Origin: Alphaproteobacteria bacterium UBA6149
GTDB taxonomy: Bacteria > Pseudomonadota > Alphaproteobacteria > Rickettsiales > UBA998
DNA length: 18,635 bases
Direction of reading: 5' to 3'
Assembly: GCA_002423155.1 (NCBI GenBank)
Contig: DIUV01000004.1
Location: forward strand, 13,701-32,335
The translations under genes were made by a program, and so were the position numbers. Below the pieces are notes generated by a model. The model was not told the DNA's origin. It saw only the letters and a list, made by a program, of their open reading frames with translations, and made no database searches. The first letter of the stretch is position 1, and each line of letters begins with the position of its first letter. Shown here one piece after another: positions 6,463-12,605 of this stretch.

Positions 6463-7663
6463 CTCCCAGCAAGAAAATATTTCACATAACCTAATTTCAC
6501 ATAACCTAAAAGCTCGCCGCCGCGCGGAGTTACGCTTTAAAGCTTATGGAATTGCGGCGCTTGGATTTGCCTTTTCTATGTTGTTATTACTAGTAACTAT
6601 TTTACTTGTCCCCAGCATCAACGGTATTCAACGCAGCGAAATTCGCTTGGAAATCATCCAAAATGATAATCTTAGTCCGCCCAAAGCCAGCTTGTTAGCA
6701 TTATTCCCGGAAGTGAGTAGCCGTATGGAAAAACGCCAGCTTTTTGGATTAATCTCCAATGGCGCAGAAGAACAAATGCAAAAAGCTATTGATAAAAAGG
6801 AAAATTTCGTCTGGGTAACTGCTTCAGATATTGCTGATTTATATATAAAAAACCCGCAATCGGAAAATAACTCCCTATCAGCAGAGCAGGTAAACTGGCT
6901 AAAAGCATTACAGGCAAAAAATGCGCTGCGCAAAAATATTGATTGGGGATTTTTCACCAATGGTGATTCACGCTCCCCCCAAGATGCAGGCTTTGCAGGA
7001 GCAATTATTGGTAGTTTATGGATGTTACTCGTCTGTATTAGCGTTGCCTTCCCCATTGGCGTAGGTGCCGCAGTTTATTTGGAAGAATTCTCTAAAAAGA
7101 GCCGTTTGCGCGATTTTATTGAAGTGAATATTAATAATCTCGCTGCGGTTCCCTCTATAGTTTTTGGGTTGTTAGGCTTGGCGGTATTTTTAAATTTTGC
7201 CAGCCTGCCCCGTTCTTCTACTTTAGTTGGTGGACTCACTTTAGCCATGATGATTCTTCCCGTTATCATCATTGCCACTCGCGCTGCCTTACGGGCTGTC
7301 CCCTCCTCTATTCGGCAAGCTGCGCTGGCTTTGGGTGCCTCTCCTTTAAAAGTAGTATTGCATCACAGTATTCCCCTAGCCTTACCCGGAATAATGACGG
7401 GAACTATTTTGGGCATGGCAAGAGCAATGGGCGAAACTGCGCCCTTACTTATGATTGGTATGGTGGCTTTTGTGGTGGATATTCCTCATAATATCTTGCA
7501 ACCTGCTACGGCAATGCCTGTGCAAATATATATCTGGGCGAGCTCTCCCGAAGCAGGATTTGCAGGAAAAACCTCAACGGGTATCGTAGTACTAATTTTT
7601 ATGTTGTTCATATTAAATGCTGCCGCTATTTATCTGCGGAAGAAAAGCGAGCGCCAATGGTAG
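6455..7663 (+). CDS. pstA: Phosphate ABC transporter permease PstA
   Basis: This is the second membrane subunit of the phosphate importer. At 402 residues it is much longer than E. coli PstA (296 aa). A first membrane helix lies at about 31-53. An extra, largely hydrophilic region follows (about 55-175), probably periplasmic, of the kind found in alphaproteobacterial PstA (DUF3333-type). The core permease has its helices from about 178 on, an EAA loop with LGASPLKVVLHHSIPLALPG and ARAMGET at about 288-330, and a last helix near 375-395. The start ATG overlaps the end of pstC (ATGAGTAA), and the stop overlaps the pstB start, so the three genes should be translated as a coupled unit. Residues 9-18 are a doubled pentapeptide ISHNL, from a perfect 15-bp tandem duplication. 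Confidence 0.95.
   Translation: MSNSQQENISHNLISHNLKARRRAELRFKAYGIAALGFAFSMLLLLVTILLVPSINGIQRSEIRLEIIQNDNLSPPKASLLALFPEVSSRMEKRQLFGLISNGAEEQMQKAIDKKENFVWVTASDIADLYIKNPQSENNSLSAEQVNWLKALQAKNALRKNIDWGFFTNGDSRSPQDAGFAGAIIGSLWMLLVCISVAFPIGVGAAVYLEEFSKKSRLRDFIEVNINNLAAVPSIVFGLLGLAVFLNFASLPRSSTLVGGLTLAMMILPVIIIATRAALRAVPSSIRQAALALGASPLKVVLHHSIPLALPGIMTGTILGMARAMGETAPLLMIGMVAFVVDIPHNILQPATAMPVQIYIWASSPEAGFAGKTSTGIVVLIFMLFILNAAAIYLRKKSERQW
6479..6508 (+). repeat. Perfect 15-bp tandem duplication inside pstA
   Basis: ATTTCACATAACCTA occurs twice head to tail, in frame, and encodes ISHNL-ISHNL at residues 9-18 of PstA, in the cytoplasmic tail before the first membrane helix. Exact identity at all codon positions suggests a recent slippage event rather than a functional repeat. 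Confidence 0.9.
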
Positions 7664-8433
7664 ATGAAATGACCACCCCAGCAAAAATGTCCGCCGAAAA
7701 TGTCAATGTTTTCTACGGCAGCAAACAGGCATTGTTTGACGTAAATTTAGAAATGCCAACTTGTAGTGTAACTGCACTTATTGGTCCGTCTGGCTGTGGA
7801 AAATCCACCTTTTTGCGCTGCCTTAACCGTATGAATGATACGATTGATAATTGCCGCATCGAAGGGAAAATCACCCTCGACCAACAAGATATTTACGATA
7901 ACCAACAAGATGTAGTATTGCTACGTGCACGCGTAGGGATGGTATTTCAAAAACCTAATCCTTTTCCCAAATCTATTTATGATAACGTCGCTTACGGTCC
8001 GCGCATTCATAAATTGTGCAAAAACAAAGCCGAATTAGATGAAATTGTGGAAACTAGCCTGCAACGTGCTGGTTTGTTTGAAGAAGTAAAAGACCGACTG
8101 CAAGAAGCAGGCACCAGCCTTTCGGGCGGACAACAACAAAGATTATGCATCGCCCGTACCATTGCGGTAAATCCTGAAGTAATTTTGATGGATGAGCCCT
8201 GCTCCGCGCTTGACCCTATAGCTACTGCACGAATTGAGGACTTGATTTCTGAATTAAAAAATCGTTTTACTATAATTATAGTAACTCACTCCATGCAGCA
8301 AGCGGCGCGAGTTTCACAAACTACTGCATTTTTTCATTTGGGGAAATTGATTGAAACGGGAGCTACCGCGGATATTTTCACCAAACCTAAACATACACAA
8401 ACCCAAGATTATATTACTGGAAGGTACGGATAA
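7657..8433 (+). CDS. pstB: Phosphate ABC transporter ATP-binding protein PstB
   Basis: This is the cytoplasmic ATPase that drives phosphate import; it acts as a dimer under PstC/PstA. The 258 residues show Walker A GPSGCGKST at 43-51, a Q-loop (Gln98 in MVFQKPNPFP, the PstB-specific context), the signature LSGGQ at 155-159, Walker B ILMDEP at 176-181, the D-loop SALDP and the switch histidine in VTHSMQQA. Length and motifs are typical. The ATG overlaps the pstA stop by 7 bp; an internal ATG at 7669 is also possible. phoU, which often follows pstB, is absent here; a PAS-domain gene takes its place 2 nt downstream. Confidence 0.97.
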   Translation: MVDEMTTPAKMSAENVNVFYGSKQALFDVNLEMPTCSVTALIGPSGCGKSTFLRCLNRMNDTIDNCRIEGKITLDQQDIYDNQQDVVLLRARVGMVFQKPNPFPKSIYDNVAYGPRIHKLCKNKAELDEIVETSLQRAGLFEEVKDRLQEAGTSLSGGQQQRLCIARTIAVNPEVILMDEPCSALDPIATARIEDLISELKNRFTIIIVTHSMQQAARVSQTTAFFHLGKLIETGATADIFTKPKHTQTQDYITGRYG

Positions 8434-8435
8434 TA

Positions 8436-8912
8436 ATGAGCATGAATGAAATAGCCCCCACCCCAACCTATAATCGTCGCAAAAACGCCATTTTATTAGA
8501 ATATTGGGAATCTTTGTGCAAAGATGGAAAATTACCGAGAGAATCCGACATAGATTTTGATGTACTCAAAGATTTATGGGAAAACTGCTTCTTAATTCAA
8601 ATGCGTGATTTCAATCAAGAAACTCAGCATGGTAATTTCACCTATCTGGGCAAAAAGCTTTCCGATGCGTATGGCGAAGGTGCCCTAAGTTCTGACGGAG
8701 TTCCTAACTTAGTAACCACCGATATAAACTCCATCCATGAAGCATGCCAAGAAGTGCAAAGAACGCGTCAACCTGTCACTAACGAAGGAACCGTAACCCT
8801 GCATGACGATGTGGTTCTTGCTTTCCGCCAATGCTTAGTTCCACTAACTGACGGAAAAGATGAGATTTTTTCCGTACTCGGGCGCATGGAATTTCACAAA
8901 TATGCTGATTGA
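8436..8912 (+). CDS. PAS_5-type sensory domain protein
   Basis: The 158-residue protein resembles the single-domain PAS_5 proteins common in alphaproteobacteria. The opening LLEYWESLCKDGKLPRESDID (about 20-42) is their hallmark, followed by a PAS-like alpha/beta fold (NFTYLGKKLSDAYGEG at about 66-80) and closing strands ending in LGRMEFHKYAD. It has no kinase, cyclase or DNA-binding domain, so it probably binds a ligand or partner in the cytoplasm. The ATG lies 2 nt after the pstB stop, so it is the last gene of the pst operon and occupies the place where phoU often stands. A role in phosphate signalling is suggested only by this position. No terminator is visible after it; the rplM promoter follows at once. 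Confidence 0.85.
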   Translation: MSMNEIAPTPTYNRRKNAILLEYWESLCKDGKLPRESDIDFDVLKDLWENCFLIQMRDFNQETQHGNFTYLGKKLSDAYGEGALSSDGVPNLVTTDINSIHEACQEVQRTRQPVTNEGTVTLHDDVVLAFRQCLVPLTDGKDEIFSVLGRMEFHKYAD

Positions 8913-8932
8913 TTTTTTTCAAAACTTAACTC

Positions 8933-8961
8933 TTGACATAAGCTTACAGCAATCATAGTAT
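8933..8961 (+). promoter_or_regulatory. Strong sigma-70 promoter of rplM-rpsI
   Basis: A perfect TTGACA (8933-8938) and TAGTAT (8956-8961, five of six) are separated by exactly 17 bp. This is the best housekeeping promoter in the window, as expected for ribosomal-protein genes. Transcription should begin near 8968, about 32 nt before the rplM ATG. Confidence 0.85.
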
Positions 8962-8999
8962 CCTCGCCTCTTTAATTATACTTTTTCGGATAATAAATA

Positions 9000-9461
9000 A
9001 TGAAAACCTATTCCGCAAAGCCGTCTGAAGTGACGCAAAAATGGTGGGTGGTAGATGCAGACGGCGTAGTGCTGGGGCGTTTAGCAGCCACAATCGCAAA
9101 AATGTTGCGCGGCAAACATAAGGCTATGTACACTCCACATATTGATTGTGGTGATAACATCGTTGTGCTTAATGCCGAAAAAGTGAAACTCACTGGTCGC
9201 AAACGCACCCAAAAGCATTATTATCGCCATACTGGTTATGCTGGTGGTATCAAAGAAACTACGGCTGAGAAAATTTTGGTTGGTCGTTTCCCTAACCGCG
9301 TTATCGAAATGGCAGTATTACGTATGTTGCCGAAAGATAGCCCTTTGGCAACTAAACAATTTGGTCACCTACATGTATATGGCGGATCAGAACATCCCCA
9401 TCAGGCGCAAACTCCAGAAGTTTTGGATATTGCCGCTATGAACGTAAAAAATAAGAGGTAG
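9000..9461 (+). CDS. rplM: 50S ribosomal protein L13
   Basis: This is an early-assembly protein of the large ribosomal subunit that binds 23S rRNA. All 153 residues fit the family, from the opening KTYSAKPSEVTQKWWVVDADGVVLGRLA through the conserved YTPHIDCGDNIVVLNAEKVKLTGRK and HTGYAGGIKE to the basic HLHVYGGSEHPHQAQ near the C-terminus. Only a weak GGAT Shine-Dalgarno precedes the ATG. rpsI follows after 3 nt, the universal L13-S9 pair, and argC comes next, an arrangement common in alphaproteobacteria. Confidence 0.98.
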   Translation: MKTYSAKPSEVTQKWWVVDADGVVLGRLAATIAKMLRGKHKAMYTPHIDCGDNIVVLNAEKVKLTGRKRTQKHYYRHTGYAGGIKETTAEKILVGRFPNRVIEMAVLRMLPKDSPLATKQFGHLHVYGGSEHPHQAQTPEVLDIAAMNVKNKR

Positions 9462-9464
9462 AAG

Positions 9465-9878
9465 ATGGCTTCAGCAAAAAACGCTCCCGCAGTTGAACGT
9501 AATTATGGCACTGGTCGCCGTAAAAACGCTATCGCTCGCGCTTGGTTGAAACCAGGAAAAGGTGAAATCACTGTAAACGGTAAAGATATTACTGCTTATT
9601 TCGCTCGCCCCGTATTGCGCATGATTGTAAATCAACCATTCGTGACCCTAGATCGCGTTGGCGCATTTGACATTCAATGCACCGTAGTTGGTGGTGGTCT
9701 TTCTGGTCAAGCTGGTGCTGTGCGCCACGCTATCAGCCGCGCTTTAGACGAATTCAGCGCAGAATTCCACAAATCGCTCCGCACTGGCGGCTTCCTTACT
9801 CGCGATAGCCGCGTGGTGGAACGTAAAAAATATGGTCGCGCAAAAGCACGTCGTAGTTTCCAATTCTCAAAACGTTAA
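9465..9878 (+). CDS. rpsI: 30S ribosomal protein S9
   Basis: This is a small-subunit protein whose C-terminal tail reaches the P-site tRNA. The 137 residues contain NYGTGRRKNAIARAWLKPGKG (about 14-34), the GQAGAVRHAISRAL segment (about 83-96) and the diagnostic terminal KYGRAKARRSFQFSKR. The final Arg is the residue that touches tRNA. AGAGGTAGAAG in front of the ATG gives a good Shine-Dalgarno. The gene is co-transcribed with rplM and followed by an intrinsic terminator. Confidence 0.98.
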   Translation: MASAKNAPAVERNYGTGRRKNAIARAWLKPGKGEITVNGKDITAYFARPVLRMIVNQPFVTLDRVGAFDIQCTVVGGGLSGQAGAVRHAISRALDEFSAEFHKSLRTGGFLTRDSRVVERKKYGRAKARRSFQFSKR

Positions 9879-9895
9879 GTTTGGTTTGGTTTTAC

Positions 9896-9933
9896 AAAAA
9901 AGGGCGCTTGGGAAACTGGGCGTCCTTTTTTTT
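9896..9933 (+). terminator. Intrinsic terminator after rpsI
   Basis: A stem GGGCGC (9902-9907) pairs with GCGTCC (9920-9925), with one G-T wobble, around a 12-nt loop. A run of eight Ts follows (9926-9933), and a run of As precedes the stem, so it may also work in reverse. It closes the rplM-rpsI transcript, so argC needs its own promoter or read-through. Confidence 0.85.
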
Positions 9934-9949
9934 GGAGGAAAAAACCACA

Positions 9950-10118
9950 CTACACGACAGTACTATTAATAACCGCCATCACATTGAATAAAAATGATTC
10001 TTTTGCAAAGACCCATCCATTGTCATACCGCCCTGCGGCGGTATGACAATGGATGGCGCAACCATAAACTTACTGTTATATAACATAAAGACATGTTGTT
10101 AATAGTGCTGTCGTGTAG
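9950..10118. repeat. Nested palindromic element upstream of argC
   Basis: Outer arms of 24 bp (9950-9973 and 10095-10118) match in inverted orientation at 22 of 24 positions; the ends read CTACACGACAG...CTGTCGTGTAG. Inside is a perfect 20-bp hairpin with a 4-nt loop (10013-10032 and 10037-10056) whose arm begins CCATCCATTGTCATACCGCC. The inner part shares the GTCATACCG motif with the element at 1329-1538. The whole looks like one palindrome inserted into another, or a miniature element with a hairpin core. It ends 11 nt before the argC start codon, leaving only the Shine-Dalgarno region outside it. Confidence 0.75.
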
Positions 10119-10129
10119 GATAGGAAAAA

Positions 10130-11170
10130 ATGAAAAAAATTAAAACAGTAATCTTGGGTGCAGGTGGCTATACGGGTGCAGAGTTGTTGCGTTTTCTTCT
10201 GCAACATCCCAATGTAGAAATAATTGCCCTCACTGGTGATAGCCAAGTGGGAAAAAATATGGCGGAAGTATTTCCCCATCTGGCAGAATGCAATTTACCC
10301 CCCCTAGTTGCGCATGAGCAAGTGGATTTTTCAGCGGCGGAATTAGTATTTTGCTGCCTCCCCCACGGCACCACGCAAGAAATCATTGCGGCACTACCCA
10401 AACATTTAAAAATCATCGACTTATCCGCAGATTTTCGTCTGCGAGATATAAATTCCTATCATGAATGGTATGGGCATCCGCACGCAGCAAGCGACTTACA
10501 AATTAGCGCAGTATATGGCTTAACCGAACATTACCGCGAGCAAATAAAAACTGCGCGACTAATTGCCAATCCCGGTTGTTATCCCACCGCCAGCTTGCTG
10601 CCCTTATTGCCACTATTAAAAGCACAGCTAGTTACACCTGAAAATATAATTATCGACGCAAAATCTGGCATTTCTGGTGCAGGACGTTCTGCCAAACGCG
10701 AGTTAAATTTTTCGGAAACGAGTGAAGGAATGTCTGCTTACGGCATAGCCAATCATCGCCACACCCCCGAAATAGAACAAGAACTGGAAAGAGCCGCTGC
10801 TAAGCAGTTAAAAATCAACTTCACCCCTCACCTAATCCCCATGCGGCGCGGCATGTTGGCAACTATTTACGCTCAACTAACCCCCAAAACATCCCTGATG
10901 GATGCACGTAATTGCTTGGAAAGCGCCTATAATAACGAAAAATTCGTACATATAACCCCCGAAAACACCGCTCCTAGCACCCATCATGTGCGCGGCAGCA
11001 ACCATTGCCGGATTGGTATTTTTGCGGGTCGGCAAGAAGGCAGCATCATTATAATCTCTGCAATTGACAATCTGGTAAAAGGCGCATCAGGGCAAGCCAT
11101 ACAAAACATGAACTTAATGTTTGGCTTAGCAGAAGATTCAGGACTAAAATATAGCGCTGTTTTTCCATGA
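10130..11170 (+). CDS. argC: N-acetyl-gamma-glutamyl-phosphate reductase
   Basis: This enzyme catalyses the NADPH-dependent reduction of N-acetylglutamyl phosphate to the semialdehyde, the third step of arginine synthesis, in the cytoplasm. The 346 residues are the usual length. The Rossmann motif GAGGYTGAELLRFL is at 10-23, the aspartate-semialdehyde-type catalytic motif NPGCYPTA with Cys150 is at 147-154, and KSGISGAGR and the HRHTPEIEQEL histidine region follow. GGATAGGA supplies the Shine-Dalgarno. rplM-rpsI-argC is a common alphaproteobacterial order, but here a terminator and a palindromic element separate argC from rpsI. Presence of this gene argues against an extremely reduced parasite. 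After the stop a weak hairpin (GATTATGGC/GCCAATAATC) is visible without a T-run. Confidence 0.97.
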   Translation: MKKIKTVILGAGGYTGAELLRFLLQHPNVEIIALTGDSQVGKNMAEVFPHLAECNLPPLVAHEQVDFSAAELVFCCLPHGTTQEIIAALPKHLKIIDLSADFRLRDINSYHEWYGHPHAASDLQISAVYGLTEHYREQIKTARLIANPGCYPTASLLPLLPLLKAQLVTPENIIIDAKSGISGAGRSAKRELNFSETSEGMSAYGIANHRHTPEIEQELERAAAKQLKINFTPHLIPMRRGMLATIYAQLTPKTSLMDARNCLESAYNNEKFVHITPENTAPSTHHVRGSNHCRIGIFAGRQEGSIIIISAIDNLVKGASGQAIQNMNLMFGLAEDSGLKYSAVFP

Positions 11171-11227
11171 TTATGGCGAAGTATCTGCCAATAATCAGCC
11201 TGTCATAAAATCTTCACATTATAGCTA

Positions 11228-11256
11228 TTGATAACATTTTAACTTTTTGTTAATAA
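11228..11256 (+). promoter_or_regulatory. Candidate promoter of the nucleotide-enzyme block
   Basis: TTGATA (11228-11233, five of six) is followed after 17 bp by TAATAA (11251-11256, weak). The start of transcription would fall only a few nucleotides before the ATG at 11267, and no Shine-Dalgarno is visible there, so the first gene may be translated from an almost leaderless mRNA. Confidence 0.35.
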
Positions 11257-11266
11257 TGTTGCCATT

Positions 11267-12598
11267 ATGAGCCAGATAGATATAAAAATTAATAAAAAAG
11301 CATGTGGCATCGACCAAGGTTTTGGTAGTTGGATTCCTGTAGAGATTCCTCGAGATATAACTAATTTAGAAGAAAAATTTCTTTATGTGGTAAGTAACTT
11401 ACTTGCAAGTGAGCGCAAAAACGCTTGGGATCATGAGCGAGATTTTAACGAAGATATGTTCTTTGGCGCGGCATTAATAAAAACCATTAATAATCAATAT
11501 TATGTATCTGCTAATGTGCATTTGCAAAATGACAAAACCAGCCGTTGCTGCGCCGAGGCAAACGCCATCACCAATGCGGTAACTAAAGAGAGCATCTACA
11601 CGCAAATAAGCGATGTATGGTTCATGGGCGGCAAAGGTAATGCTGCTAAAAATATTGATATTTATCCTAATGAGGAAGGACAGCGCGTTTCCCCTTGTGG
11701 CAGTTGTAGGGATGTTATTTTTAATAATAAATTACTATCCGCCAATACCAGAATTCACATGTTACCCCTTAATGATGGTAGCTGGCACTTAACCGCAGAT
11801 AATGGCTGTGCTCCTGATAAGCTTAACAGAAATCAGGTTATGACCCGCACCATAGATGAGCTTTTACCCAAAATGCCGCATATTGTGGTCGATAATTCGG
11901 GAAAAATAAAGACAACTATGCAAGCAGGTTGGGAATTAATTAATGACCCGCATGTATCGCAAGCAATTGGTGAAGCATTTCGCGCAGACAAGCTTAACGT
12001 ACTTAGTGGTATGAAGAATAAATCTCCTGAACAAGTATTACGTTTGGTGAATGAATTAATGGTGGATAGCCTGGCAGACATTAATGCTAAAAGCATAAAT
12101 AATGGACTGCCCCCGATGAAAATCGCTAAAATAGCGGTAGTCAAATTAGATAATGGCGAATTCTATCAGGGCATTTCCTACGTAAATCCCAAAGTCTCCG
12201 CCATGCAATCTGCCGAGTCGGATGCTATTCAGAATGCTTTAAAGAATCATCCCGGACATCATATAACCGATATTTTCGTCATGTCGGTAGATTTTGAAAA
12301 AACACCAGAAATAATAGCAAGCGAAAAATCTACTCCAGTGGAAATAAATATGCCCGACGGTGCAATCCGCGACCGCATTTCCAAAGTAGGTCCGCGACAT
12401 GACCAAATTTTCCGCGATATTTTTGACAAAAAAATCGACAAGGAAAGCGGCGCCAGCATCCATGTGATGATTTTAAATAACAAAACCGATTTCAACCCCA
12501 AACTCCATGTTCATAGCTTTTCTTTAAGGGAATTATTGCCCTTTAGGTTCATGAACCCAAAGGCTGGAGCTGGGCATAGTAATATATTGAATAGATAG
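11267..12598 (+). CDS. Tandem cytidine-deaminase-fold protein, second domain degenerate
   Basis: The 443-residue protein holds two cytidine-deaminase-like domains. Domain 1 (about 35-205) has the complete zinc site: CAE at 95-97 (Cys ligand plus catalytic Glu97) and PCGSC at 143-147 (Cys144, Cys147). It ends in the typical IDELLP. Domain 2 (about 255-430) keeps the fold signature, including SLRELLPFRF at the end, but the site reads SAE at 315-317 and PRHDQ at 376-380, so all three zinc ligands are lost. E. coli Cdd has the same one-active, one-inactive plan, but this protein is longer (294 aa there) and divergent. The substrate could be (deoxy)cytidine, a nucleotide or a modified base. The start lacks a Shine-Dalgarno. 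The next gene begins 7 nt downstream, so the two products very probably act together. Confidence 0.85.
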   Translation: MSQIDIKINKKACGIDQGFGSWIPVEIPRDITNLEEKFLYVVSNLLASERKNAWDHERDFNEDMFFGAALIKTINNQYYVSANVHLQNDKTSRCCAEANAITNAVTKESIYTQISDVWFMGGKGNAAKNIDIYPNEEGQRVSPCGSCRDVIFNNKLLSANTRIHMLPLNDGSWHLTADNGCAPDKLNRNQVMTRTIDELLPKMPHIVVDNSGKIKTTMQAGWELINDPHVSQAIGEAFRADKLNVLSGMKNKSPEQVLRLVNELMVDSLADINAKSINNGLPPMKIAKIAVVKLDNGEFYQGISYVNPKVSAMQSAESDAIQNALKNHPGHHITDIFVMSVDFEKTPEIIASEKSTPVEINMPDGAIRDRISKVGPRHDQIFRDIFDKKIDKESGASIHVMILNNKTDFNPKLHVHSFSLRELLPFRFMNPKAGAGHSNILNR

Positions 12599-12605
12599 GT
12601 AGTTT

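Noticed and set aside
11168..11196. Terminator after argC
   Set aside because: The GATTATGGC/GCCAATAATC hairpin has a bulge and no T-run, so it is too weak to call.
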